Source of the DNA: Microbacterium karelineae | GTDB lineage: Bacteria; Actinomycetota; Actinomycetes; Actinomycetales; Microbacteriaceae | Reading direction: 5' to 3' | DNA: 64,000 nt | Assembly: GCF_009745985.1 (NCBI RefSeq) | Contig: NZ_WFIX01000190.1 | Coordinates: forward strand, 372,001-436,000 | Shown: in pieces, positions 1 to 8,070 of the stretch | Layout of the letters: the number at the start of each line of letters is the position of its first letter | How positions within the stretch are numbered: the first letter of the stretch is position 1 | Notes under the pieces: model-generated | Seen by the model: the letters and a program-made list of their open reading frames with translations, nothing else | What the model was told of the DNA's origin: nothing | Databases searched by the model: none | Position numbers and translations under genes: made by a program

Positions 1-719
1 CGATCCGCAATCGTCTGCACCGCTCGCCGATCCCCGCGATCATCCACTGGGATCACGGGGCGTCGCACGATCAGATGGTCGCGGCGATCCAGGGCGGGTT
101 CACGTCGGTCATGCTCGACGCGTCAGCCGAGCCCTTCGACGTGAACGTCGCGATGACGCGCCGCGCGGTCGACACCGCACACGCCGTCAATGTGTCGGTG
201 GAGGGTGAGCTGGGCACGATCGGCAAGATGGAGACCGCCGATGGCGGCATCATCTTCACGAATCCCGATGACGCGGTGACCTTCGTCGAGCAGACGCGGG
301 TCGACAGCCTCGCGGTGGCCATCGGCACGCGCCATGGCATCTATCCGTCCGACATCCAGCCCGAGCTGAAGCTCGACCTGCTCCGCGAGATCAAGGCGGC
401 CGTCGGCATCCCGCTCGTGCTGCACGGCGGATCCAACAACCCGGACCACGAGATCGAGGAGGCCGCGCGCAGCGGCGTGAACAAAATCAACATCTCGAGC
501 GACATCAAGGTCGCCTATCACCAGGCGCTCCGCGGGGTGCTGAAGGATGAGAGCCTGCGCGAGCCTGACGGGATCCAGCCTCCGGCGCTCGAAGCGATGA
601 AGCAGACGGCGGCGCAGAAGATCGATCTGTTCGGGGCGACGGGCAAGGCGACGCTCTACTCGCCGCTTCCGGCGACGACGCCCGATCTGTTCGCGACGGG
701 TCACGGCGAGACCTACTGA
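1..719 (+). CDS. class II (zinc) fructose/tagatose-bisphosphate-type aldolase, 5' end missing
   Basis: The reading frame is open from base 3, so the start lies upstream of the window. The visible 238 residues are the C-terminal part of a class II ketose-bisphosphate aldolase. I see the metal and catalytic region HWDHGAS near window residues 15-21, the VEGELG block, GTRHG (a zinc-ligand His in the GatY/KbaY type) and LVLHGGSNN with another ligand His, then NKINISSDIK, which contacts substrate phosphate. The reaction is reversible aldol cleavage of a ketose bisphosphate to DHAP and an aldehyde; the exact sugar cannot be told. It ends 17 bp before the ADP-dependent kinase gene, so it is probably the upstream member of the same sugar operon. 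Confidence 0.9.
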   Translation, partial: IRNRLHRSPIPAIIHWDHGASHDQMVAAIQGGFTSVMLDASAEPFDVNVAMTRRAVDTAHAVNVSVEGELGTIGKMETADGGIIFTNPDDAVTFVEQTRVDSLAVAIGTRHGIYPSDIQPELKLDLLREIKAAVGIPLVLHGGSNNPDHEIEEAARSGVNKINISSDIKVAYHQALRGVLKDESLREPDGIQPPALEAMKQTAAQKIDLFGATGKATLYSPLPATTPDLFATGHGETY

Positions 720-736
720 GCGACGAGGAGCACATC

Positions 737-1939
737 ATGCGGGTTCTGCTGGGAATGCAGGGCACGGTCGACTTCGTGATCGACTGGCGACCGGTCGAGA
801 TCGAGCGCGTTGCGAGGGAGTTCCGCATCACGGCGGTCGAGCTCGACTCGCCGGCCGCGATCACGGGCGAACGGTCGCTCTTCGTCGCGCTGCTCCAGCA
901 TTTCGCCGAGGGGCGCGGCGGGGAGCGGTTCGTTCCGTCTTCCGATGTGGTGAAGGATCTGGCGAAGCGGTTCCGCACCGAGGTGACGCTGGGCGGGACG
1001 TGCGTGCGGGCCGCCCTCCTGCTGCGCAGCCTCGGGGTGCCCTCCCTCCTCCACCTGGTGAGCGAGGATGCGCACTCCCGGCGCCTGCTGCCGGACGACT
1101 GCGCCTACATCACGAGCGCGACCGAGGACACGCTGGATCCGCACCTCATCGTGCAGTACGCGCAGGGTGACAGCGTCACGATCGACGGGCGGCGGCTCAC
1201 GGCGCCGTCGGCGAATCGCGTGATCATCGCCAATGATCCGCCCGCGAGCATGCTGCGGCTGTCGCCGCGGCTCGCGGAGGAGGTGGCGCGCGCCGACCTG
1301 TTCCTCGTCTCGGGTTTCAATACGATCCAGGACCCGCGGGTGCTGCAGGAGCGCCTGGCGCAGATGCAGGAGGTGCTCGCGCAGAGGGCTGAGGGGTCGA
1401 CCGTCGTGTACGAGGACGCGGGGTTCCACGATCCGCAGTACGCACCCGTGGTGTCCCATGCGCTCGGTCCGCTCGTCGACGTGCTCAGCATGAACGAGGA
1501 CGAGCTGCAGGTGCGCATCGGTCGCGAGATCGACCTGCGGGACGTCGGACAGGTGGCGCGCGCGATCGCGGAGCTGCGGGAGATGATCCCGGATCCGACT
1601 CTCGTCGTGCACACGCGGTTCTGGTCGGTCGCGGTCGGGGATCGGGCGGAGGAGTTCGCCGGCGCTGTGGATATGGGGAACGCGTCGGCTGGCGCGCGGT
1701 TCCTGCGCGGCGACGGCATCACGGCCGACGATATCCGCGAGGTGGCCGACGGCGCGCGACAGACCGAGATCGTGCCGCTCGCACGCGATCTCGAAGATCA
1801 ATTGGGCTCCGGCGCACGCTGCCTCGCCGCATTCGACGTGCGACCGCGGGTGCCGACGACGATCGGGCTGGGCGACACGTTCGTCGGGGGATTCCTCGCC
1901 GAGATCGCCCTTCGGGCATCGGCGGAGGCGGCCGCGTGA
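737..1939 (+). CDS. ADP-dependent phosphofructokinase/glucokinase family sugar kinase
   Basis: The 400-residue protein has features of the ADP_PFK_GK (ribokinase-superfamily) fold. These are an N-terminal substrate lobe, the block LVSGFNTIQD, the helix LSMNEDEL that corresponds to the NxxE metal motif, and a C-terminal GLGDTFVGGF with the catalytic Asp of the GxGD motif. Known members phosphorylate glucose or fructose 6-phosphate with ADP as donor and are best known from archaea. GAGGAG at 725-730 lies 6 nt before the ATG. It is flanked by an aldolase and a mannose-6-phosphate isomerase, which fits a kinase for a hexose or hexose phosphate. Another donor or sugar is possible, since some bacterial relatives are uncharacterised. 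Confidence 0.8.
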   Translation: MRVLLGMQGTVDFVIDWRPVEIERVAREFRITAVELDSPAAITGERSLFVALLQHFAEGRGGERFVPSSDVVKDLAKRFRTEVTLGGTCVRAALLLRSLGVPSLLHLVSEDAHSRRLLPDDCAYITSATEDTLDPHLIVQYAQGDSVTIDGRRLTAPSANRVIIANDPPASMLRLSPRLAEEVARADLFLVSGFNTIQDPRVLQERLAQMQEVLAQRAEGSTVVYEDAGFHDPQYAPVVSHALGPLVDVLSMNEDELQVRIGREIDLRDVGQVARAIAELREMIPDPTLVVHTRFWSVAVGDRAEEFAGAVDMGNASAGARFLRGDGITADDIREVADGARQTEIVPLARDLEDQLGSGARCLAAFDVRPRVPTTIGLGDTFVGGFLAEIALRASAEAAA

Positions 1940-2934
1940 CCGAGATGGTGGCGCTGCCGTCGAACCGACCGAGCGCGCGATTCTATCGAGGCGGCCAGCG
2001 CATCAGCGCGTTCCGGGGCGAACCGCGGGGCACGGGATCGCACGAACCCGAGGATTGGATCGCGTCCGTCACGAGCGTCGCCGGAGAAGGCGACAAGGGG
2101 AGGAGCAGGCTGCCGGATGGGCGATTCCTCGCCGACGCGGTCGCGGATGATCCGGGCGCGTGGCTCGGAGACGACCACACGGCGGCGTTCGGCGCCGACA
2201 CCAAGCTGCTGGTGAAGCTCCTCGACGCCGGGCAGCGACTGCCCGTTCACGCGCACCCGGATGCGAGGTTCGCGCGTGAGCGCCTCGGTCACCGCCACGG
2301 CAAGGCCGAGGCCTGGTGGATCCTGTCGCCGGGAGTCGTCCATGTGGGCCTGGCCGAGCGGGTGACAGCGGAGGACCTGCGCGCGCTCGTCGAGACCCAG
2401 CGCACCGACGAGATGCTGGCGCTGCTCCATGAGGTGAGAGTCGAGGCCGGCGACGTCGTCTTCGTGCCGCCCGGCACCCTGCACGCGATCGGAGAGGGGA
2501 TCCTGCTGCTGGAGGCGCAGGAACCCGAAGACCTGTCGATCCTGCTCGAGTGGAACGGCTTCGACATCGACGGTCGCGAGGCGGGCCACCTCGGCGTCGG
2601 GTTCGAGACCGCTCTCGGAGCGGTCGACCTCACCGTGAGGTCGCGCGCAGAGATCGACGCGCTCATCCGTCGCCCGGCGCGCGGGGAGAGCTCCCTGCCG
2701 GAGCAGGCCCTCGAGTGGTTCCGATTCGATCGCGTGGCCGTCGAGGGTCGGGCGACGATCGCCCAGGGCTTCGCGATCCTCGTCGTCGCGGACGGCGCGG
2801 CGACGCTGGCGCCGTCGTGCGGTGCGTCACTCGAGGCGCGGCGCGGCGCCACGATCCTCCTCCCGCACGCCGCCGGCGAGGTGGTGGACACGGGTGCGGC
2901 CGAGTTGATCGTCGCCCGCCCGCCGGCTCCGTGA
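1936..2934 (+). CDS. manA: mannose-6-phosphate isomerase, class I (cupin, zinc)
   Basis: The protein is 332 residues. It interconverts mannose 6-phosphate and fructose 6-phosphate in the cytoplasm. Cupin metal ligands are visible in HAHPD (residues 105-109), KAEAWW (Glu125) and PPGTLHAIG (His183), in the order expected for type I PMI. It is somewhat short for the family (about 320-440). The GTG start overlaps the kinase stop (GTGA), so translation is coupled and the three genes form one operon. Another aldose-phosphate substrate cannot be excluded, because divergent ManA homologues are common in actinobacterial sugar operons. Confidence 0.87.
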   Translation: MTEMVALPSNRPSARFYRGGQRISAFRGEPRGTGSHEPEDWIASVTSVAGEGDKGRSRLPDGRFLADAVADDPGAWLGDDHTAAFGADTKLLVKLLDAGQRLPVHAHPDARFARERLGHRHGKAEAWWILSPGVVHVGLAERVTAEDLRALVETQRTDEMLALLHEVRVEAGDVVFVPPGTLHAIGEGILLLEAQEPEDLSILLEWNGFDIDGREAGHLGVGFETALGAVDLTVRSRAEIDALIRRPARGESSLPEQALEWFRFDRVAVEGRATIAQGFAILVVADGAATLAPSCGASLEARRGATILLPHAAGEVVDTGAAELIVARPPAP

Positions 2935-2964
2935 CGACCCCGGCCTGCGCACATGTGCCCCTGA

Positions 2965-3076
2965 TACGGTCGTCAGGTCGGCATCTTGCCGGCGTCAGAG
3001 AAGACTTCTCGTCTGCCGATCCGCCTCCGGGCTCTCCGTGATCCGTCGCCTCCTCTGTGTGACCGCGAGGAGTTCG
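2965..3076 (+). promoter_or_regulatory. candidate promoter and structured leader before the DUF1611 gene
   Basis: TACGGT at 2965-2970 is a -10-like hexamer. Transcription from it would give a leader of about 100 nt. The leader would contain a 6-bp hairpin (GTCGGC/GCCGGC, 2977-2993), a second self-complementary stretch around GAGAAGACTTCTC and a ribosome binding site (GAGGAG) just before the ATG. I could not match it to a known riboswitch class. Confidence 0.3.
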
Positions 3077-4177
3077 ATGAACGCTCATCTTCCGACCCAG
3101 CCGACCGCGATCGTCTACTGCGAGGGCCAGTTCGGCGCGCAGGACGGCAAGACCGCCAACGGCCTCGTCCGGCATTCCGAGAAGTACGAGATCCTCAGCG
3201 TGATCGACAGCACCCGCGCGGGCACCGACGCGGGGGAGTTCCTCGACGGCACCCGCAACGGGATCCCCGTGCTCGCGGATCTCACGGACGCGATCGCCCA
3301 CGCGGGCCGCGTCCCCGACTACCTCATCTGCGGCGTCGCGCCCGCCGACGGCCTGCTGTCCGAGGCGCAGCGCGTCGTGCTGCTCGACGGCATCGCCCGC
3401 GGCATGCACATCATCAACGGCCTGCACGAGTTCCTCGCCGACGACGTCGAGTTCGCCGCCGCGAGCCTTCTCGCCGGCGTCACCATCACCGACATCCGGC
3501 GCCCCCGCGAGACGAAGGACCTGCACCTCTTCTCGGGCCGGATCACGGGCGTCACGTGCCCGCGCATCGCGGTGCTCGGCACGGACGGCGCGATCGGCAA
3601 GCGCACGACGGCGACGCTCGTCGTGCGGGCGCTCGTCGACCGCGGGATCCGCGCCGTCATGGTCGGCACGGGCCAGACGACGATCATCCAGGGCGGCCGC
3701 TACGGCGTCGCCCTCGACGCGCTCGTGCCCCAGTTCTGCTCCGGCGAGGTCGAGAATCAGGTCGTCGCAGCGTTCGAGGGCGAGGATCCCGACATCATCA
3801 TCGTCGAGGGGCAGGGCGCGCTGAGCCACCCCGCCTACCTCACCTCGGCGCACATCCTGCGGGGCAGCCGGCCCGAGGGCGTCATCGTGCAGCACGCGCC
3901 CCGCCGCCGCGTGCTCGGCGACTTCCCCATGGTGGCCATGCCGACGCTCGAGAGCGAGATCGCCCTCATCGAGGCCTTCGCCGCGACGCAGGTGATCGGC
4001 GTGACCGTCAACCACGAGGGCATGACGGACATCGAGATCGACGACGCGATCGACGACATCGAGCTCGCGCACGGCGTGCCGGCGACGGATCCGCTCACGC
4101 GCCCCCTCGACCGCCTCGTCGACATGGTGCTGCAGGCGTTCCCCGCGCTCGCCGACCGCCGAGCCGCGCTGGCGTAG
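3077..4177 (+). CDS. DUF1611 family P-loop protein
   Basis: The product is 366 residues from the ATG at 3077, chosen because GAGGAG precedes it by 4 nt; the frame also opens at 3038 without a good site. The N-terminal half is Rossmann-like (residues about 10-130). The second half has a P-loop-like segment around GTDGAIGKRTTA followed by an acidic Walker-B-like stretch DIIIVEGQGAL. This is the DUF1611 architecture. Some members (DgcN) have been reported as D-glutamate N-acetyltransferases acting with an enolase-superfamily partner, but no such partner is adjacent here. The gene is followed 58 bp later by an ABC importer, suggesting work on an imported amino-acid-like compound. That is inference. 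Confidence 0.7.
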   Translation: MNAHLPTQPTAIVYCEGQFGAQDGKTANGLVRHSEKYEILSVIDSTRAGTDAGEFLDGTRNGIPVLADLTDAIAHAGRVPDYLICGVAPADGLLSEAQRVVLLDGIARGMHIINGLHEFLADDVEFAAASLLAGVTITDIRRPRETKDLHLFSGRITGVTCPRIAVLGTDGAIGKRTTATLVVRALVDRGIRAVMVGTGQTTIIQGGRYGVALDALVPQFCSGEVENQVVAAFEGEDPDIIIVEGQGALSHPAYLTSAHILRGSRPEGVIVQHAPRRRVLGDFPMVAMPTLESEIALIEAFAATQVIGVTVNHEGMTDIEIDDAIDDIELAHGVPATDPLTRPLDRLVDMVLQAFPALADRRAALA

Positions 4178-4187
4178 TCCGAGCGGG

Positions 4188-4193
4188 TACCAT
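4188..4193 (+). promoter_or_regulatory. -10-like hexamer for the ABC importer operon
   Basis: TACCAT lies about 42 bp before the ATG of the binding-protein gene, in the gap after the DUF1611 stop. No good -35 is visible. It may give the importer its own transcript beside read-through. Confidence 0.3.
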
Positions 4194-4235
4194 TCACAGG
4201 TCACACCCGCCCGACGCATGCCACAAGGACGTCAC

Positions 4236-5234
4236 ATGTCTCAGCCCCGTTCCCGCTTCCTCGCCGCGGTCGGCATCGGCGCCGCCGCACTGCTCGCCCT
4301 CGCCGCCTGCTCGTCGCCGGACGACGGCGGATCCGGGGCGGAGCCCGCCGGTGACCAGGCGTCGATCGGCATGCTGCAGTTCGTGCAGCACCCCGCGCTC
4401 GACGCGGCGACGGAGGGCTTCAAGGAGGCCCTCGCGGACGCGGGCGTCGAGGCCGACTACGACGACCAGAACGCGCAGGGCGAGGTGGCCAACACCAACA
4501 CGATCGCGACGACGTTCGCGAGCGCCGGACACGACCTCGTCTTCACGGTCGCGACGCCGGCCGCGCAGGCCGCGGCGCAGTCGATCGTCGACACCCCCGT
4601 GCTCTTCACCGCCGTCACCGACGCCGAGGCCGCCGGTCTCGTCGACTCGAACGAGGCGCCCGGTGCCAACGTCACGGGCACGAGCGACCTCAATCCGGTC
4701 GCGGATCAGCTGGCGCTGCTCGCCGAGATCGCCCCCGACGCCGAGTCGGTCGGCGTCGTCTACAGCTCGGGCGAGGTGAATTCCGAGGTGCAGGTCGAGC
4801 TCGCCAAGGAGGCCGCGGCGGAGCTGGGCCTCACGATCGAGGAGGCCACGGTCTCGAACTCGGCCGAGGTGCAGCAGGCGACGCAGTCGCTCGGCGACGT
4901 GGACGCGATCTACGTGCCCACCGACAACACGGTCGTCTCGGGCATCGCCGCGCTCATCCAGGTCGCCGAGCAGAACGGGATCCCCGTCGTCAGCGGCGAC
5001 GCCGGCCCCGTCGAGAGCGGCGCGATCGCGACGATCGGCATCGACTACGGCAAGCTCGGCTACCAGACCGGCGAGATGGCCGCCGCGATCCTGCAGGACG
5101 GCGCGGATCCCGCCGAGATGCCCGTCGAGACGTCGAATGACGTCGAGCTGATCATCAACCCGGCCGCGGCCGAGCGGATGGGCGTGGAGCTTCCCGCGTC
5201 CGTCACGGACCGCGCCGACCGCGTCATCGAGTAG
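4236..5234 (+). CDS. ABC transporter substrate-binding lipoprotein, TrpX/ABC_sub_bind family
   Basis: The protein is 332 residues from the ATG at 4236, which has AAGGAC at 4225-4230; an upstream in-frame ATG at 4218 lacks a site. The signal sequence ends in the lipobox LAAC, so it is a membrane-anchored extracytoplasmic receptor. The body has the periplasmic-binding-protein type I fold of the ABC_sub_bind (PF04392-like) family: VFTVATPAAQAAAQ, GTSDLNPVADQL and PTDNTVVSGIAAL are typical. Family members import tryptophan (TrpX) or other small compounds. The following permease and ATPase complete the transporter. Confidence 0.85.
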   Translation: MSQPRSRFLAAVGIGAAALLALAACSSPDDGGSGAEPAGDQASIGMLQFVQHPALDAATEGFKEALADAGVEADYDDQNAQGEVANTNTIATTFASAGHDLVFTVATPAAQAAAQSIVDTPVLFTAVTDAEAAGLVDSNEAPGANVTGTSDLNPVADQLALLAEIAPDAESVGVVYSSGEVNSEVQVELAKEAAAELGLTIEEATVSNSAEVQQATQSLGDVDAIYVPTDNTVVSGIAALIQVAEQNGIPVVSGDAGPVESGAIATIGIDYGKLGYQTGEMAAAILQDGADPAEMPVETSNDVELIINPAAAERMGVELPASVTDRADRVIE

Positions 5235-5240
5235 CGGCGC

Positions 5241-6158
5241 ATGATCGGAGCGGTCGAGCTCGGCCTCCTCTACGGGGTCATGGCGCTGGGCGTGTACCTG
5301 ACGTTCCGTGTGCTGAGGTTCCCCGATCTCACGGTCGACGGCAGCTTCACGACGGGCGCGGCGGTGGCCGCAGCCATGATCACGGCGGGCCAGAACCCCG
5401 TGCTGGCGACCCTCGCGGGCGGCGGCGTCGGCCTCATCGCAGGGCTGGTGACGGGTCTGCTGCACACGAAGGGGAAGATCGACGGGCTGCTCGCGGGCAT
5501 CCTCACGATGATCGCCCTCTGGTCGGTGAACCTGCGCATCATGGGCGGCGCGAACGTGCCGCTGCTGCGCGAGGAGACGCTCATGACGCCTCTGCGCGAC
5601 GCGCACCTGCTCGGCCGCACGTGGGTCGGCGTGCTCATCTTCTTCGCGGCCGTGTTCGTTCTCAAGCTCATCGTCGACTGGTTCCTCTCGACCGATCTCG
5701 GCCTCGCGATCCAGGCGACCGGCAACAACAAGCAGATGATCGGCAGCCTCGGCGCCGACACGGATCGCACCACGATCCTCACGCTCGCCCTCTCGAACGG
5801 CCTCGTCGGGCTCTGCGGCGCGCTCGTCGCGCAGTACCAGGGCTTCTCCGACATCAGCATGGGCATCGGCCTGATCCTCGTGGGCCTCGCCTCGGTGATC
5901 CTCGGCCAGGCGGTGCTCGGCCAGCGGTTCATCTTCCTCGCGAGCCTCGCCGTCGTCGTCGGCGCCGTCATCTACCGCGTGATCATCTTCGCCGCCCTGC
6001 AGGTGGGCCTGGATCCGAACGACATGAAGGCGATCACGGCGGCGCTCGTCGTCGTGGCCCTGCTGCTGCCCCGCTGGGGCTTCCTCAAGCGGGTCCCGTC
6101 CTGGCGAGACCTGCGCGGCGGGCGGGCGCCCGCCCGAGCCGAGATGAAGGGGGCGTGA
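5241..6158 (+). CDS. ABC transporter permease, TrpY-like (BPD_transp_2)
   Basis: The 305-residue integral membrane protein has about eight hydrophobic segments and the LivH/RbsC-like fold (PF02653). Typical blocks are FPDLTVDGSFTTGAA near residue 30 and ATGNNKQMIGSLG near residue 160, the cytoplasmic loop contacting the ATPase. The start is 7 bp after the binding-protein stop. It forms the membrane channel of the importer. Confidence 0.86.
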   Translation: MIGAVELGLLYGVMALGVYLTFRVLRFPDLTVDGSFTTGAAVAAAMITAGQNPVLATLAGGGVGLIAGLVTGLLHTKGKIDGLLAGILTMIALWSVNLRIMGGANVPLLREETLMTPLRDAHLLGRTWVGVLIFFAAVFVLKLIVDWFLSTDLGLAIQATGNNKQMIGSLGADTDRTTILTLALSNGLVGLCGALVAQYQGFSDISMGIGLILVGLASVILGQAVLGQRFIFLASLAVVVGAVIYRVIIFAALQVGLDPNDMKAITAALVVVALLLPRWGFLKRVPSWRDLRGGRAPARAEMKGA

Positions 6159-6160
6159 CG

Positions 6161-6952
6161 ATGCTCACGATCGACGGCGTCAGCAAGACCTTCTTCCCCG
6201 GATCCGTGAACGAGCGCCGCGCGCTCGCCGGCGTCGATCTGCGCCTCGACGAGGGCGACTTCGTGACGGTCATCGGCTCGAACGGAGCCGGGAAGTCGAC
6301 CCTGCTCAACGCGGTCGCGGGCCGGATCCCCGTCGACGCGGGGCGCATCGACATCGACGGCACGACGGTCAACAGGCTGAAGGAGCACCGCCGCGCGCAG
6401 TTCGTGGGGCGCGTCTTCCAGGATCCGATGGCGGGCACGGCGCCGGACCTCACGATCGAGCAGAACCTCTCGCTCGCGCTGCTGCGCGGGAAGCCGCGCG
6501 GGCTGCGGCGCGGCGTGACGAAGGCGCGGCGAGAGCGCTTCGCCGAGGAGCTGGCGTCGCTCGAGCTCGGCCTGGAGAACCGCCTGAAGGCGAAGGTCGG
6601 GCTGCTGTCGGGTGGTCAGCGGCAGGCGCTGTCGCTGCTGATGGCCGGCTTCACGCACCCGCGGATCCTGCTGCTCGACGAGCACACGGCGGCTCTGGAT
6701 CCGCAGCGCGCGGCCCTTGTGACCGGCCTCACGGGCCGCATCGTCGACCAGGGCGGGCTCACCACGCTCATGGTCACGCACAACATGGAGCAGGCGCTCG
6801 CCCTCGGCAACCGGCTCATCATGATGCACGAGGGGCGGATCGTGTTCGAGGCCGACGCGGCGGTCAAGCGCACGCTCACGGTCGAGGCTCTCCTGGCGGA
6901 GTTCGGCAAGATCAAGGGGGCGAGCTTCGACGACCGGGCGATGCTCGGCTGA
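6161..6952 (+). CDS. ABC transporter ATP-binding protein, TrpZ-like
   Basis: The protein is 263 residues with Walker A GSNGAGKST, signature LSGGQRQ, Walker B ILLLDEHTAALDP and the switch His in VTHNMEQ. It energises the upstream permease. The ATG at 6161 has AAGGGGG 7 nt upstream; the in-frame GTG at 6155 overlaps the permease stop but has no site. It ends the four-gene unit that starts with the DUF1611 gene. Confidence 0.88.
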   Translation: MLTIDGVSKTFFPGSVNERRALAGVDLRLDEGDFVTVIGSNGAGKSTLLNAVAGRIPVDAGRIDIDGTTVNRLKEHRRAQFVGRVFQDPMAGTAPDLTIEQNLSLALLRGKPRGLRRGVTKARRERFAEELASLELGLENRLKAKVGLLSGGQRQALSLLMAGFTHPRILLLDEHTAALDPQRAALVTGLTGRIVDQGGLTTLMVTHNMEQALALGNRLIMMHEGRIVFEADAAVKRTLTVEALLAEFGKIKGASFDDRAMLG

Positions 6953-6965
6953 AGGGATGTCCAGA

Positions 6966-6985
6966 ATAGGGCGAATTCGCCCTAT
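6966..6985. promoter_or_regulatory. perfect 20-bp palindrome overlapping a leaderless promoter
   Basis: ATAGGGCGAATTCGCCCTAT is a perfect inverted repeat directly upstream of the XRE gene. TATCAT (6983-6988) overlaps its right end and lies 6 nt before the ATG at 6995, so the transcript is probably leaderless. A dimeric XRE repressor bound here would block the -10, which is the usual autoregulation of toxin-antitoxin modules (inference). Confidence 0.65.
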
Positions 6986-6994
6986 CATGGATCT

Positions 6995-7567
6995 ATGGTG
7001 AGCAGGCAGTTGGCGCAGCTTCGCCGTCGCCGAGGGCTTCCGGCGACGGAGCTCAGTGCGCGTACGGGGATCGACACGAGCGCGATCTACGCGTTCGAGC
7101 GCGGTCGACGTGACCCGCGTGCTGCGACGCTGCAGTCCTGGGCGCGAGGTCTGGACGCGCGCGTGATCGTCGTCAGCACGCACGGCCTGCCCACGGCGGC
7201 GGATACTGCGGAACTGATCCGGGGCTATGTGTCGGCGGGGGATCAGAATGCCGCGACGGAGACGCTCCTGCAGTTCACGCACAATCTTCGAGTCAGCGAC
7301 CCGCTGACGGTCGCGGCGCTCACGATCGACGAACCGTCCGACGCCGGCGCGGGGTGGGCGTGGAGCATCGCCGGAATCGTCGAACTGGAGTGCGAGCGGG
7401 TCGGGGTCCCCATCCCGGAATGGGTTGCAGAGACGGTCGGTGACCCGGAGGCGCGGTGGACCCCGTGGGCGCCCGAGCTGAACGAGCTGGTGGACGTGAC
7501 GCGAGTTCCGGATGCCCTCCGTCGCCGTGGAGTGCTGATCGAAGCCGGTGAACTGGAATCGGCATGA
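6995..7567 (+). CDS. XRE-family helix-turn-helix protein, probable antitoxin/autoregulator
   Basis: The protein is 190 residues. Residues about 5-60 form an HTH of the XRE type (LAQLRRRRGLPATELSARTG and the recognition helix region TSAIYAFERGRRDP). The rest (65-190) is not a family I recognise. The gene overlaps the next one by ATGA, and the pair sits behind a perfect 20-bp palindrome. This fits an antitoxin that represses its own operon. No GGATCC occurs in this gene pair, unlike its flanks, a mild hint of foreign origin. Confidence 0.75.
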   Translation: MVSRQLAQLRRRRGLPATELSARTGIDTSAIYAFERGRRDPRAATLQSWARGLDARVIVVSTHGLPTAADTAELIRGYVSAGDQNAATETLLQFTHNLRVSDPLTVAALTIDEPSDAGAGWAWSIAGIVELECERVGVPIPEWVAETVGDPEARWTPWAPELNELVDVTRVPDALRRRGVLIEAGELESA

Positions 7568-8070
7568 CGCAGGATGACCGCTTTCGACCGCAGGCACCAT
7601 CGGCGCGACTGACTCGCGACGAGTTGGAGGTCGGACTGCGCGACATCGTGACGCGCCTTCACGCACGCGGTCAGACGGCCGATATCCGAATCGTCGGCGG
7701 CGCGGCGATCGCCCTGTGGCACAACGCGACGCGCGGGGCGACGCAGGACATCGACGCCGTTCTCTCTCCGGTCGACATCATTCTCGACGTTGCGAGCCAA
7801 GTCGCTGCGGAGCACGGGTGGCCAGACGACTGGGTGAACGATAAGGCGCACATCTTCCTCCCCAGCGGGTTGGGAGCGCGGGGCGAGGAGTGGGTCCCGG
7901 CCTACTCGCGCGATGGTGTGACGGTCTGGGTCGCGTCCACAGACATGCTGATCGCCATGAAACTGCACGCGGCGCAGCGGCGGGGCCGCCGTGAATACGA
8001 GGACCACCGCCACTCATATGACCCATATCGACCACTCCAGCCGGTGGAGCGGTCGATACGGGTCACCTGA
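7564..8070 (+). CDS. nucleotidyltransferase-like protein (DUF6036/AbiEii-like), C-terminus apparently replaced
   Basis: The protein is 168 residues. IVGGAAIALW followed by TQDIDAVLS is the GG...DxD signature of minimal nucleotidyltransferases, and MLIAMKLHAAQRRGRREYED is the second conserved block of the DUF6036/AbiEii-like families. These are toxin or phage-defence components paired with a DNA-binding partner. After the REYED block, homologues usually continue for a further helical stretch. Here the last 20 or so codons are read through a 45-bp hairpin (8020-8064) and the frame ends 8 bp inside the convergent gene, so the C-terminus looks truncated. It may be inactive. Confidence 0.65.
   Translation: MTQDDRFRPQAPSARLTRDELEVGLRDIVTRLHARGQTADIRIVGGAAIALWHNATRGATQDIDAVLSPVDIILDVASQVAAEHGWPDDWVNDKAHIFLPSGLGARGEEWVPAYSRDGVTVWVASTDMLIAMKLHAAQRRGRREYEDHRHSYDPYRPLQPVERSIRVT
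8020..8064 (-). terminator. 45-bp hairpin at the 3' end of the uvrA-like gene
   Basis: Two 20-nt arms (8020-8039 and 8045-8064, loop GCCGG) are complementary at 18 of 20 positions. The two mismatches become G-U pairs in minus-strand RNA, so the structure is better for the uvrA-like transcript, whose stop codon overlaps one arm. It also encodes the tail of the convergent nucleotidyltransferase. There is no clear U-run. Confidence 0.6.

Noticed and set aside
3038-3076. Longer N-terminus for the DUF1611 protein
   Set aside because: The extra 13 codons have no ribosome site, while GAGGAG sits properly before the ATG at 3077.
8020-8064. The 45-bp hairpin as a fifth copy of the 58-bp repeat family
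   Set aside because: It is at a 3' end as well, but it shares neither the TTCGAATGCC ends nor the length.
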